Shown one piece after another: positions 44,977 through 57,861 of a DNA stretch of 64,000 bases (the stretch's first letter is position 1; each line of letters starts with the position of its first letter). Under the pieces are notes generated by a model. It saw only the letters and a list, made by a program, of their open reading frames with translations, did not search any database and was not told the origin of the DNA. The stretch is from Colias croceus (taxonomy: Eukaryota > Arthropoda > Insecta > Lepidoptera > Pieridae). Location: assembly GCF_905220415.1 (NCBI RefSeq), contig NC_059554.1, forward strand, positions 4,117,001-4,181,000. Reading direction: 5' to 3'. The position numbers and the translations under genes were made by a program.

Positions 44977-47137
44977 GTAGGTTACACCACTTACACGCTT
45001 ACTTGACTATCTCTCTTTATATCGGATTTTTAGTAAACCAAATTCGGTATTCAAACATTTTTAACAAGAACCTGATACTAAACCCAATCTATACTTAACA
45101 TCAATAATTGTAAATAATTATCTTCACTATTGTACACTTAGATATAACATTTGCACATTTTGTAGGTTCACCATACCATGTATAGGTACCTAGTTCATAG
45201 TTGTTATAGTTTTATTGAAATACATTTATGAGTGTGCTTTCATATAGATGTAAAAGTAGTTTGTTACATGCATTTGCTTACATAGTTCACCATGCGATTT
45301 TACATTGTTATAGGTAGTTAGTATTTTTTTTCCTTCTTATTATCTTCCCATTTTTTAAATATTAATGAGAAGGCTGATAAGACGTTTTGGGAATTAATCA
45401 GAGACGCTAAGGTATTAATTTTATTTTTACAACCATTTTATGGCATTTCATTATATATATTTAAGTGCTTTAGGTTACTGCAAAAACAATTTAACAGCAA
45501 AACGCGTAGTATTTACGACACGATCATTCACCATAGACCATTAAACGTAATAACAGCCCATTATAAAACAACGTCTTTCATCTTTTCATTCAGCGTGGCG
45601 TTAGATTAAAACTTTAAAAAGTTATTTTAGAACATATTTTTTAGTTATTTGTAGTTATCCAAAGAAAAAATGTGATTTTTATTATTTTATATTCCTTTAT
45701 TTTTGTATAAAAGCTTTAAATGTACCTACTTATGCCTTATATCTTGATGTTTGTAACTTGTTCTTTCGACATACTTCTTTTGCATAGTAATGAATCATAC
45801 CTCGTTAGTCCCATTCTTAGTCTAATTTCGTAACGTATCAAATAACCAGGCTTAAAGCATACGATATCCAAATATCGGACAAAGATGAGCATTGTTTTTT
45901 TTACTTCTTTAATTTTTTTCTAGTGATGTGGTGATATAAATATTATCACACATCACTATCAACACTCCTAATTTTGTGAGGTTTCTAAAGCGGACTATTT
46001 ACTTGAGCTACATATATATTTTATTTAATAAGCAAATAATTGTAATATTAATTACTGAGTAAATTGCAATGGGAGTCAGACATAATCCCGGGCCTCTTTC
46101 CCGAGGGCCTAATTGGGTGTGCGTTTAAGCATTCGATCAATATTATTAATATCGATAAAAAAACTTAAAAAACACGCTTAAATTTACGAAACATCCGAAA
46201 ATAAACGTACGAATATATATAAACGGTATATATTATGTACATACTAATTTGTCACCGATCCTTGAGAAGTGCACAAAGTTTGAATTAAGTAGGTACGTAT
46301 ACTATCTGAAAAGATACGTAGGTACCTACTATTTACCATTTGATAATCTGTTAATAGTTGAGTCAGTTGAGTTGTAAGTAGTCTGAGTTGATATTACTTA
46401 CCCGCGAAATCGATATCGATTTTAAATTTTTGTGCATAGAACTCATCGAAATATCAAGTGAGGTTCATGAGCAACGGTGGTTATTTATTGGATTTCATAA
46501 TTGAAAACCTACATTATCAATCTAATCACAAATGGTAAAGCCAAAGATAACTTTTTGTATTGGTACTATGTTAGGGGGCGTCCATAAATGACGTAAAACT
46601 CGGACTCAAGTAAATAAAATGCTACTCAGTTAGAATTATATAACTATCTGTAACGTGATATAGCGTGATTAACGTTTGCTAATTTCTACACAATATTTCA
46701 TTTTATGATACATTTGCCGCTCGTCCCAATTATTCAATGAAAACCGTGATGAAGTTAGAATCAATCTCACCTTACTCTACTGTAACTTATTTTAATACAG
46801 CTGATATTTGGTATTACCATTACTAATATCGTTCAATAAACGTTTGATACCGTGCAACCAGCGAGTCTGTAGCAATAATTCTAAATATAGCTGTTTCGGC
46901 AGTTGCAATAACCAATACTCGGCTATTCACTGATCATGTTTATGGGTTATAAATCACTAACGAATCCGCTGGAATTATTTCCAAGAGCGTGTTCATTTAC
47001 ATACTTTTCCATCTAAACAAACTAAAAAAAACTTTAGAAGTTAAAGACAAATTAATTACAAAATTATTATTTTTGTCCTTTACTTCCTAAAAACATCTGA
47101 AAGGAGGTCGAGTGTTCAGAAAATGGGTAGGTAGGTA
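44977..47137. other. AT-rich InaF intron DNA
   Basis: No exon recognised. TTAGGGGGCGTCCATAAATGACG at about 46571-46593 resembles one terminal end of the MITE in FNTB intron 3 (59778-60209), so it may be a solo end or a relic. Confidence 0.4.
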
Positions 47138-47260
47138 ATGATCTATACATATAATAAATCTGTAGAAGGGTCGATTCTGTACATTGAAAATATTGAAAAA
47201 ATAACTAGCAGGGGGTGTTACTGGATCGATACCAAACCCAAATATGTGATTAAAAAAATT

Positions 47261-47301
<41 letters not shown>

Positions 47302-47625
47302 ATGTGAAGACATCACGTGAAAACTACCGGTTCGATTTCGATGAAACTTGGTATAATTATACATTATTATCCTGGGCGTAAAATAGGATACTTTTTATCC
47401 TGGAAAAATACGTAGAAAAAAAATTAACCTCAATTTTTCAGTTATCCATAAACGTTGTTCTGTAGTAGGTACCGCGAACACACGGTTGCGTATTATTATA
47501 GACCTAGCCGTATTTGGGTCCAATAGATATTTATAAGATGTCATTGTCCGAGTTACTCAAAATGGAGAAATAAACCATCCACGCAAAGACCATCCGCGCG
47601 GACGGAGTCGCGGGCGGAAGCTAGT
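47138..47625 (+). repeat. Inverted copy of the CAGA-microsatellite repeat
   Basis: Runs from about TATACATATAATAAATCTGT through a (CTGT)n run to CGCGGGCGGAAGCTAGT. It matches 7164-7668 on the opposite strand over its whole length. Confidence 0.75.
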
Positions 47626-47919
47626 TTTGAATATAGTTCCATCATAAAATATAATTTCGTAGTGGGTACGAAACTATCAACGCCAACGACAGCTTTTTTA
47701 ATACGGATTATCTTTGTACAAATAGCTAGGGCTTCTAAATAAATCCCCAATTAAACAATAACTGTAGTTTACAATTAGGTATGTAATTTTAATTGGTTTT
47801 ACTACTGAAAGGAAGTTGAAATATTCATTCTTTTAGCGTATAAAAATCTTTATGCCTGAATAATAATTATTACCTATATTATATAATGAATTTTGAATTT
47901 TAAGGAACTTTGCTTTTTT

Positions 47920-48075
47920 TCGATAGCGAAATAAAGGCGGTCCCATAGAGGGAACCGAGCGGCCGGCCGCGGCGCGGCGTGACCGTTGTTGCGTGCGTGC
48001 GAACGTAGGTACCTACATGAATGGCCAAGCCGAGAGCCAAGCTTATATACATGCAAACGGCCGGCGCCGGCGCGA
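47920..48075. other. GC-rich patch in the InaF intron
   Basis: GCGGCCGGCCGCGGCGCGGC is palindrome-rich and unlike its flanks. ATAGCGAAATAAAGG next to it recurs near 51027, so it may be part of an unnamed repeat. Confidence 0.35.
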
Positions 48076-48281
48076 TGTACTTTTGTTCGATGATAACATA
48101 CTTCTCTCTTTTTACTATAATAGTAACATAGCCCTTTGAGCAGCAGATTTAGCGCTCGGCATATTATTGAATGACTAACGCGTTAATTGAATCACAACAG
48201 AAAGGGTTTCCTACCTCCTACTCCAGAAGACTCCTAGTCATTTCAACAAATAGCAAATTCAACCAGATGACTGCGACATAT

Positions 48282-48483
48282 ATCCATACTAATATTATAA
48301 ATGCGAAAGTAACTCTGTCTGTCTGTCTGTTACTCAATCACGCCTTAACTACTGAACCAATTTGCATGAAATTTGGTATAGATATATTTTGATACCCGAG
48401 AAAGGACGTAGGGAAGGTTTTAATCCAACGGGAACGGGTTTTTCTTTGAAAACGCGGGAGAAGCCGCGGGCGGAAAGCTAGTA
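48282..48483 (+). repeat. SINE-like repeat
   Basis: Same family as 42966-43174. It directly follows a partial end of the 33.84-kb MITE family (AACCAGATGACTGCGACATA). Confidence 0.75.
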
Positions 48484-49879
48484 GGTACCTATATTTACTC
48501 GTTAGATTGACTTCAAACTTCAAAAAGCAAGTATAAACAAAGTATATATTTTCTCTAAGGTTACAATTTATTTCGCCTCTCATAAATCAAGGTAAACTTT
48601 AGCGAGATCGCGAGATCGTATTCAGTTTTTTCTAAATATTTACAAGACCTCGTTTTTCCATACTAACACGTAAATAACTGTCGGCTTACTTCGACAGTAG
48701 GTACATTTTATGTGAGTAAAATTGACGAGGTAGTGATTATTATGGTTGGTACGTAAACATATATAGTTACACTGATTCCTTACCTATTTTTATAGTTATA
48801 GCGTTATAACTAGGTGGGTATAGCTTCAAAGCAAAAAAAATGAACAAGATAAGGATCAAAGGAACGTATAGTCTCATTTAAAAAACGAATAACATCGGAG
48901 TTAAGTTATTTTCAAAATTAATTCGTAATTTGAAAATGTTTGCAGTTTGACCAACACTACACTGAAATTAAAATATAACTACCTATGTAATTAAAAAATA
49001 AGTTAAAAAATATATACCTACAATTATTTATAGAACAAAACTGCAATAAAGATACTAAAACAAGTTAGAATACAATATATAAGTATTAAAAACGGTATTA
49101 TGGTTAGTTTATGGTACTTTTAACAGCTTTCAACTTTTTTGAGGTTAACCCCTCTTAATCTTTAGCACTCTAAAATCTATTCTTCTATCGCATACTTGAA
49201 AATACTTAACCTATAAACAGCAATAAAGGCAAGCATACTTCAAATGTACTGTATGCTAAATCTTTTGTTAGCAGCATATCATTAATTAAGAAAGACTTTC
49301 CCGTCCCGATTTCGCTCGGGTAGCCATTATTTTGGAACTAGGTAAGTATTAAAACTTCAGGTCATAACTGTTAGAAAGAAAATTCCTAGTGGAAGGAAAT
49401 TCGATTTATTATGATCCTTATCATATAAATAATAAGAAAGTAAATAAAATTGAAATAAAGAATGATACATACCTATTGATATTATTATTTTTTTTATTTC
49501 TCACATCGTGGGCTATCAGAATATACCCCATATAATATTTTATTCGTATACTTACCCCATAGAGGTTTCCTAGTTTTCGAAATTGAGCTAATAATATCAC
49601 GGAATATACAGGGTGTCCCACTGTAGGTATACTAATTAACTCAAAGGAGGTTATAGTTTTGCATTCGCGTACGTACCTACTTACGTACAAAATACTTATA
49701 AAATTCCAGACCCATTTTTTTAAATATATGAATTCTTAAAACTCTCTGTGTACACCCAAAAAACAATTAACCCTTCTTCTCATCTTTGCCACCAGCACGT
49801 GAGCTATCGTATAAGATTATGTTTTCATAGACAAAGCCAAATACTGGAAGATTTTTAACTACTTTATCATTGTTTGCAG

Positions 49880-50070
49880 GACGAAGCAATACCTCAGTGA
49901 ACGAATATATCGCTCAATCAACAATTGAAAACATCACCAGTTTTATGAATACAAATGAATCGTTATCATCTACAGAAGATTGGTTATCCAATGCTACCGC
50001 AACCTCGATGCAAGACAATTCAACAACGTATGACGATTCGGACTCCCTACACATAAATAACGTTACATGA
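49880..50070 (+). CDS. inaF: InaF locus, shared C-terminal exon rich in N-glycosylation sites
   Basis: The acceptor TGTTTGCAG precedes 49880. Read in phase 2 the exon gives (G)RSNTSVNEYIAQSTIENITS and 43 further residues to a TGA at 50068-50070. Six Asn-X-Ser/Thr sequons (NTS, NIT, NES, NAT, NST, NVT) fall in 63 residues, and the segment is acidic and Ser/Thr-rich. This fits an extracellular tail after the single InaF membrane helix, with the N-terminus inside the cell. Both upstream InaF exons end in the matching phase. Membership is inferred from phase, strand and composition; a transcript would settle it. Confidence 0.6.
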
Positions 50071-51702
50071 CGTTGATATTAGGTACCAACTCAAATTGAA
50101 ATACCGAAAGGTCTCCGATGAATTGAGATGGCAGTTAGTTGAATGCCTTCTCCGACCATCCAGGTTTTTAATTTCAAAGTTAGATATATGTTTAATGTTT
50201 ACAGTTATTAATTGTAGATAAGCCTACTTTAACAACATTTTTAGGCAATGATAATTATTTTTTGTAACGTTTATTTATTGGAAGGTCTGCGCATGCGGTT
50301 GTTGAATTAAGTACGTGACATAGTTTATGTAAGTCTTGTGAACGAGTGAATTATGTATAAATGATCTAAATTTAAGCATGTTGATGAATATTGTTTAGAG
50401 ATAGCAAAAATATATAGGTATATAGATATCTAGAATTTGATTCTATGTTAAAATTTTGTTATTTATACTGGATATTGTAAAATTAGATAGTTATTTATTA
50501 TAAAGTTGTCAAACAATGAACACATCCATTCTAGCTAGGTATTGCTTTAATTTGTGAAATTAAAAAGAAATATGTTAAAAACTTTAAGCTTTCGTTCGTG
50601 AAAGTACTTTTGAAGTTTAAAAATATATAGATCTATATTAGAGGAACACAATAATTATATTTATAAAAAAATACTTTAATTTATATACACACCTACGCAA
50701 CTGCCATATATGTTATTCATTTTTTTTTTGCTGTATGTTAATAAGAATTCAGTCTCAGCCATTTCAAGTCGTCTTTATTGTAAGTCATTTTCTTTCTTCA
50801 CTATACCAAAGATAACATTTAAAAGACCAGTAATATCTCTTTAACAATTTAAATCCAAACAGAAGTACAACCCTACATAAGTCTCATGAAGTCACAAGGG
50901 GTAAATGGATTAAATATTACATCAAATGGTTACATAAATTCTCGGTAAAGGATAAAGTTCTTATCGCTGCCTACTCTCTTATTACCTAGTCAGAAGACAA
51001 TCTCATTACGTGTGTATGTAATAGCGAAATAAAGGTTCCCATTTCGACTCCAGCCAAGAGTTTATCATCCCTCCATATTATGTAACCAATACATGCCAGC
51101 CTTTATATTATGTAGGATGGGAATCTTTTGCATTGAAAGCGTCGTCTACTTTAAGTGTTGTCACTCGCATATTTTGTAATACCAACATTCAGGCATTTGA
51201 TATTTTTCATAAATAACGGTGCTATATTCACTTGTACGTAACTCATTTAAGCATCGTGTGAAAATTATAATTTGCCAAAACTGTGTAATAAACATTTTAT
51301 GTTACTAACGTGGTTTTAATTCTTTATCCTTTTTCAAGTAGGGAAAGCTTATCATTGTGGATGATTTATGAGTATTATCAATTAATTAGGTTTCTTTTCC
51401 AACCTCTATGAAGTAAGATTAGTAAATATATGTAGTACCTATTCCTTCTCAATAGTAATCAGTTTCAGTGTATGTAGGTATGTTGTTGCATACACCCTAA
51501 CCGTTTTTCGCTCATTTAAGAAGGGCCCTAGTTAATTGAATTTAAATAGCTTAAAAACGAAATATACATTACTATGAAGTATTTGTACAGTCAATGAATG
51601 ATACGTGTGTAGAGATTTGAATCTCGATCGTTATTTCACGAATCATATTTATATTCTAAAAAGCAAAATTGCAAAAAATAATACAAAATTAAAATATAAT
51701 GC
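50071..51702. other. Convergent 3' region between InaF and UTP25
   Basis: No gene recognised. The left part is probably InaF 3' UTR. Several AATAAA-like strings occur, but none can be assigned. Confidence 0.4.
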
Positions 51703-51708
51703 TTTATT
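51703..51708 (-). terminator. Poly(A) signal overlapping the UTP25 stop codon
   Basis: On the minus strand the last codons read GAA AAA TAA, then AGC, so AATAAA overlaps the stop. If this signal is used, the 3' UTR would be only some 10-30 bases. Confidence 0.5.
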
Positions 51709-54700
51709 TTTCTCCAGTAACATACATATGTACAGATTTATCGGATGCGGCCATGCGCGCCACGCGTTGCGCGCCGAGCAAAGCGGCGGCGCGCTGCATG
51801 TCATACTTGCAGTACAGAACCGACGCCGTCATGTTGCAGTCGCTCCCGCCAAATTTGTTTTGGTTGCTTTCCTGTAAAAAAAATACTTTTTAAAATTCGC
51901 TCAATTAAAGTAACTGGTATTCTTGCTATGAGATAAATAATTGTAGAAAACCGGGTACCTAACATCATCCTTTACTCTGTCTCATATATTATTTTTTACT
52001 TAATCGTAAGATGGAAAATAAATTTGATCATATAATTTCTAATTTTCATAAGTCTTATTAAAACAGTTAAAATTAGTAAAATATTTCAACAAACCTGCAT
52101 TAAATTCAACATTTCCGAATAGAAATGCGGGTATGTAGGCGGCTGGTAAAATATAATGTGTCTTATGCCTTTTATTCGTAATCTTCTAAAGAAATGAACA
52201 CGTTCCGAATATAACAGGAAGTGTGCCTCAGTGTGGAAGAACATATCCCGAGCTCTAGCGATTTTTGCATCCTAAAAATAAACTCCATTTACTTATACAT
52301 AATATTTTAAATTATCAATGAATGTTTTTATTATGAAATATCTCGACGTAAATGGGTCATTGAACTTTTATAATGACATACTGACTTGCTGCGAGAGAAT
52401 TTGAACACAATCCAAAAATACGCAATGTAATAAATAAATATTTAATAATTAATTTGTTCTTTTAAAATATTTATATCTCATATAAATGGTCCACGCCTAG
52501 ACTAAGTATTTAATTTATGTCTTTAATTTAATTCGTATTGTTCGAAAACTATACATATTTGTTTTGCTGTATAATACAATATTATAACAAAATTGAAAAT
52601 ATATACTCGTCGACTTAGAAAGCTCCTCTGTTTTCTGTCTGTTGAAAATTCGTACAAGTAGTATTGAAGTACACTAAAAACTAGACTCACAATCCCGCTC
52701 AAAATTATCCGAAAAAAATACTGCCGACGCGTGACACGTGTATAGGAAGAGTTCTCTCATTTGCGATAAAATGTACTTTGAACATTATTTCCACGAAATA
52801 AGGTGTTAATTTCAATGAATGAATGTTTATTCACTGCCGATCGGATACTATTTGATGACCTTTTAATAGGCAATTGAGATTCTAACTGTTTACAGTACTC
52901 TAATGAGAAAAGGCAGTTTTATCACCTATGGCGATCTCTAGCAGCCATATTTAAAGAATTCTAACAGCCATCTTGAAAAATACAAGAGCGAGATAGAACA
53001 ATTATTATAAGTATAAATAAAGAAATCTTGTTTGTCTTGAGAATAAATTATATCATTTAATATATGGCAAGTAGGTGAATAATATTTCTTATATCAAACA
53101 TAGATCTTATCCTGCTGTATATCATACCTTGAAAGTTTGAACATAAAAACAGCTAATCGAATTCAATATTAAATTTACTACAGAAAATTATAATCTCCAG
53201 ACAATACCTATATACTAATCATTTTAGATTTTAAGAAGAGTCAAATCCAGTTATTTTAAAATACTTGCCTACCTTTGAATATTCACATATTTGTACAAAG
53301 CTAATGTCCTCTTTCTTGAAATAATTACGTAACCTCACAAAGTCGAAATAACTCGGCACATAAATTAATGTATGACTCATCAGTGTATCCCTCTGTTTTG
53401 GGAGAATTTCCTTAATGAAATATTCAAATCTTAAATCCACAGATGCCAAAGGACTGGTGGCATTGAACCTGAAAAAGTTATTTTAGTAATGAATGAAATA
53501 AATATTTACTTCTGGTGAGCTGCCAGGCAAGCAAGCTTATGAAGTAACAAATAAATATCTGCATATTTCATTTCAGTTATCGACATGAATGTATAAGCAG
53601 GAAACATTTATAACGAAATTCATTCTTGAATAAGCAACAGATGTTATTTTTAATATAATGAACTCACAAGAATTTTAGTTACTACTGCATGCTCAGTAGG
53701 ACTTATAAGTTTAAATAACAATAGACAAAAATATAATCCAACATACCTGTGAAACAACTGTGGAACCTGAACAATTACATGCTGTATACTGCCTACGTCG
53801 GTTGGATTTGCAATAATAACTCTTCCTGCGTAATTTTGGCATTTTTTGTTCAACACAGACCTTATCTCAGGCAACGAAATAGATGAAAATAGCAATGTTT
53901 GCCTGAAATGAAACATTTTAAAAGATTTTACAAACAACATTTGATATTAAAGGCTAATTAAACCACTAACCTATTCTTAAATTATATTTACTAACATATT
54001 ATGAATATTTACAAATCAGTCAAATATTACCTAGCTTCAACTCACGGTCTACTGACAGAAGTATGGTCTTACATGCTATTCTATACTATTCACTATTTTT
54101 GTGCCAGATTTTATCAAAATTCATTTAGTTATAAAGCATCTACATTCCACACTTCCACACATCTACATTCAAACTTGAAACATTTTGTAACTTCACACTC
54201 GACGCCGTATCTAAGCGTGTCGTAGTGCGCATAGAAACAAACATTATTAAATAAGAGATGATCAAAAATATTGTATGAGACCATTCTTATAATTATTATT
54301 GGCAACGTATCTAATGAATACTTTTTACTTCTAATATAATAAACGATAAAAAATACCCTACATCAGAGTAAGATAATCCATTAAAAACAATATAGTACTG
54401 TTGAAGCCACGATTTCAACCGAGACTGACAAAAAGCTACATTATTGAGACGATTCATCCGTAAAGCTGCACATTAAGGCTTTAAACGTGCACATAAGGGA
54501 ACTGGGAAGGCAAAATATTCGCGATCTATTAGTTGAGCAATTCAGGCCAATTGAGTGTTAGGTTAAAATATTCGCTTAATTACCCATCAGTTTAATATTT
54601 AATTACCGCTTTTTATCAAAATATTACCAAATAAACTTGCAACCAATAATATTACAAAGTGCGTCACAAATCGCAATAACCCGGAGATTGATAGTTATCT

Positions 54701-56902
54701 ATTAATGTAATAAAATGAAAATATCATAGCAACCTGTAGTATTTAGACCAGCCATTGACAGCCCAAGAGCGCACCCTCGAAAAGTCAGTTCCATGTGTCT
54801 TTTTGGGTTGTAAATGGAAATGATCCAAAATATGCAGCAAGTGATCCCAATTCTGCATGAGAAATACATCTGCTTGGTCTAATATAAGCAATTCTATAGA
54901 CGCCAAGAAATCATAGTCTCTTTCTTCTTCGCCTTCAGCCCCCACAATCATTCGCAAGCCCAATGGAGATGCTATTAAAATGTCAGATCCATAAAAATCT
55001 GTGTAGAGCTGAAATATGAAACTTTTATAATATATTTTATAAGGTATCTTTCTTTTGAAAATTTTACAAAGAAATACATTGGTAACAAGTAGGCATCACA
55101 GTCCTCATTCCTAAAATGATTAATGATTGCTGACCAAACTTTTAGAACCTGATGGTATTTGTAATTTTTTTATAGGGTAGCTTTTCAAGTGGTGCTAAAC
55201 TTAAAACATTGAAATGATGTTTGGAATATGGTTTAAAAACTTACTTTTAATGTTTTTTTTGTAAGAGTAAGTCCCAGTCTAAAAGTGTCATCTGTGTTGC
55301 CACTAAATAGCAGTTCATAATCTTCAGGTTTAGGATTTTTTGTAGGCATTATTAATTCTCCTCCAGTAAAATCATCTTCAAATCTATTTTTGTTTACAAC
55401 TTGTCCTGATTCTTTTGGTACCACAATATCTATCAGAGTTTTAACAACCCTATAAGCTGCGTCCTTAAATGGAACTAATATTAACACCTGAAACATAAAC
55501 ATCGTTACATGTTAAGGTTAATTGCACATAATATAATTTTACTGGATTAATGTAATAAAAGGAATATAATAAAATCACCTTTGGTCTCACTAAGCCTTGA
55601 TCCCTGTATTCATCAGTTACATCGGATTTCTTTGCCAATTTTGCATTGTGGTGAAGAATTTTAGTTCTTGTCTTTAACATATGATTTGCCACATGTAAGC
55701 AATAGGTATATCGAATCTCATCAGCATTCAAAAATGATCTTTCAGTATAAAACAAATCTTGATAATTATTCATTATAGCAAATAATTCTTTTTGTAATGG
55801 TGTAAAGACTTCAGTTAATTCTAAATCCTTTTTAATAAGGTTTTTCTTATTTGATGCTACTATGTTGCCCCTAATTTGTGATTTAATATTCAATTGTTCA
55901 AAGTTAACTTCATTGAATGTGTGTGGCATAGTACCTATTGGTGCATATATTTTTTCTTCAAGGATAGAAACTTTTAATGTGGGTTTCTTATTTAGTGACT
56001 CTAATGGTTGTGGTATGGCCACCGCTAGTTTACCAAGTGAAGGCCATATCTTAGTGAATTGTTTTTCATTTGGAGGGTTATTTGATAATGAAACCAATAA
56101 TTCATCAGACAAATCATATTCAAAATGCCTTGTGAAAGGATCATTGTCAGCTTTATCATCATTTTCCAATTCAATTTCATCAGCAACCTGGAAAATAAAG
56201 AAAAAATTAGTATCAATAGCCCCTATAAAACCTTCAGTTGCTGCTTTCCCACATTTTCCTTTTATCAAATGGAGCATTTGTAATGTGGATGATGTGCAAT
56301 TAAACAAAAAAGAAATTGCATGCTTATTTAGTCATCAATTGAACATTACAAATAGCACAGGTTTTTATTGAAGTTGAAGGGCTTAATTACTGACCATCGC
56401 TGGTGGTAAAAAAGGAAAACTTATGACTATTTAACTGTTGATAAACCACTTTATTAATTACCATGATTTTTTCATCACTATCCTCATCATCATCACTAGT
56501 TTCATTTAAATCATTATCCGTATCATTTGAAATGTTACTTTCTTCCAAGTTATTCATTTTTCTATCATTCTCTAAGGATTCATTGTCGCTCATAGAATCT
56601 TCATCTTCACTCTCTATTACCAAGTTATTTGTATCCCGCTTAAAGCACGACACTAACTGTTCATAAGTATCATCTTCTGGTTCACTTTCTGAAAACGTTT
56701 CCTGTTGCATTTTAAATTTATCTTCCAGCTGTTTTCTTTTTATCAATTCTTCTGCAACTTTTTGTTTGTCCTTATATCGGTTGAAAATTGCCTTTTTATT
56801 TACAATTTCTTTATCTTTTTGATCAGACTTCTTCTTTTTCTTGGATACGGATTTAAAAGATCCTTTACGTTTTTTGTTTAAAAACTTTTTGTGTTTACCC
56901 AT
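51704..56902 (-). CDS. UTP25: U3 small nucleolar RNA-associated protein 25 homologue (DIEXF/Def)
   Basis: Eight exons in reading order: 56902-56462, 56187-55579, 55487-55245, 55008-54734, 53902-53747, 53468-53273, 52271-52095 and 51871-51704. Phases agree and give 754 aa (human has 756). The protein is a DEAD-box-helicase-like factor of the small-subunit processome, needed for 18S rRNA maturation in the nucleolus. The N-terminus is Lys-rich (KHKKFLNKKRKGSFKS), as for nucleolar targeting, followed by long Asp/Glu/Ser-rich tracts. The conserved core includes FTPLQKELFAIMNNYQDLFY, DQGLVRPKVLILVPF, SDILIASPLGLRMI, ILDQADVFLMQNWDH and LIYVPSYFDFVRLRNYFKKE. The C-terminal MYVTGEK matches the family end. 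Exon 1 donor (56461) was chosen to restore the frame and is the least certain border. Confidence 0.94.
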
Positions 56903-57073
56903 TTTGTATTTTAATTCTTCAGTCTTTTCATGGGATTATATAAGAAGAAATAAATATAACACAAAATTATTCAATATTATTAGTTATATTTAATTAAACA
57001 CTGTTAGTGTGGTATCAAGGTATACCTTTATTATTATCATGTGGAATTGACAATTTCGGATCTACCATGTGCA

Positions 57074-57123
57074 ACTGACAAGTGACAAGTGACATTTCCA
57101 ATCATTGATTGTCATTTGTCAAA
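57074..57123. promoter_or_regulatory. TGACA/TGTCA cluster upstream of UTP25
   Basis: ACTGACAAGTGACAAGTGACA is followed 15 bp later by TTGTCATTTGTCAAA. It lies about 170-220 bp before the UTP25 start codon, which is read leftward. Confidence 0.4.
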
Positions 57124-57189
57124 TATTTTCTCACATGGCGAGCATGTAGCTGTAAATATTACTATAAATATTACTTGCTCTGTGAAAAC

Positions 57190-57450
57190 ATGGACCCAAT
57201 ATACTCTAGAGTATATTGGTCCATGGTGAAAATTATTGTACACACTCACACACTGCACAAGCCAAAGCTGAAACTCGCGTCTCCAGACAGACGCCAGACA
57301 GCAAGTGTCGCGCTGAGCTATGAGTCGCGCACCGAATTCAGAGAACCAACACATTCGCAAGCAAATTTTTATGGGGATTTGTCACCAGCAGCGTTGCAAG
57401 CGGCTTATCTGGCGGGCGAACGCGATTTTGAATGGCAGCCATTAGAATAA
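57190..57450 (+). CDS. Unidentified ORF, possibly a small gene or last exon
   Basis: From ATG 57190 the frame encodes 86 aa to TAA at 57448-57450. I do not recognise it. The second half (ASVALSYESRTEFREPTHSQ and then ANFYGDLSPAALQAAYLAGERD-like sequence ending in EWQPLE) has protein-like composition and higher GC than its flanks. The first codons coincide with a palindrome (57189-57222), so the start is doubtful. A splice acceptor near 57262 could make the rest an exon of an unseen gene. A foldback element begins only 30 bp after the stop. The ORF lies between the divergent UTP25 and FNTB genes. Confidence 0.3.
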   Translation: MDPIYSRVYWSMVKIIVHTHTLHKPKLKLASPDRRQTASVALSYESRTEFREPTHSQANFYGDLSPAALQAAYLAGERDFEWQPLE

Positions 57451-57479
57451 TCGCACACACGCTCTATTGTCAATACATA

Positions 57480-57735
57480 TGTGGCAAACCCAAGAAGCTT
57501 ATAATTACTAATACACTGGAGATTTCAGTATTCGAACATTAACTTGTAACAAGAAAATATGACCTTGAATGACGCCAGTATGTTTTTTTATCTCTTTCTG
57601 TGGGAGTGACCAAATTAGGTGTGAATGGGATAAAAAAACATACAGGCGTCATTCAAGGTCAAATTTTCTTGTTACAAGTTAATGTTCATACTGAAATCTC
57701 CAGTGTATTAGATATAAGCTTCTTGGGTAAACCAC
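57480..57735. mobile_element. Foldback element with about 110-bp arms
   Basis: The arms at about 57480-57591 and 57622-57735 are inverted copies with only a few mismatches. They share AATACACTGGAGATTTCAGT and TTAACTTGTAACAAGAAAA. The 30-bp loop is not conserved. It lies upstream of FNTB and would form a strong hairpin if transcribed. Confidence 0.75.
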
Positions 57736-57861
57736 ATGGCAAACAATCAATGGCGTGAAATTGAAAACTGCATTCGGATAATTAATTAAAATACGACAAT
57801 CGCATATTTTAATATTCAAAGCTGTTTCATATTAAATCTGTCCCCAATCTGTCGATTTTCA

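Noticed and set aside
55862..56371. 169-codon plus-strand ORF across UTP25 exon 2
   Set aside because: Antisense to a conserved UTP25 exon; no domain of its own.
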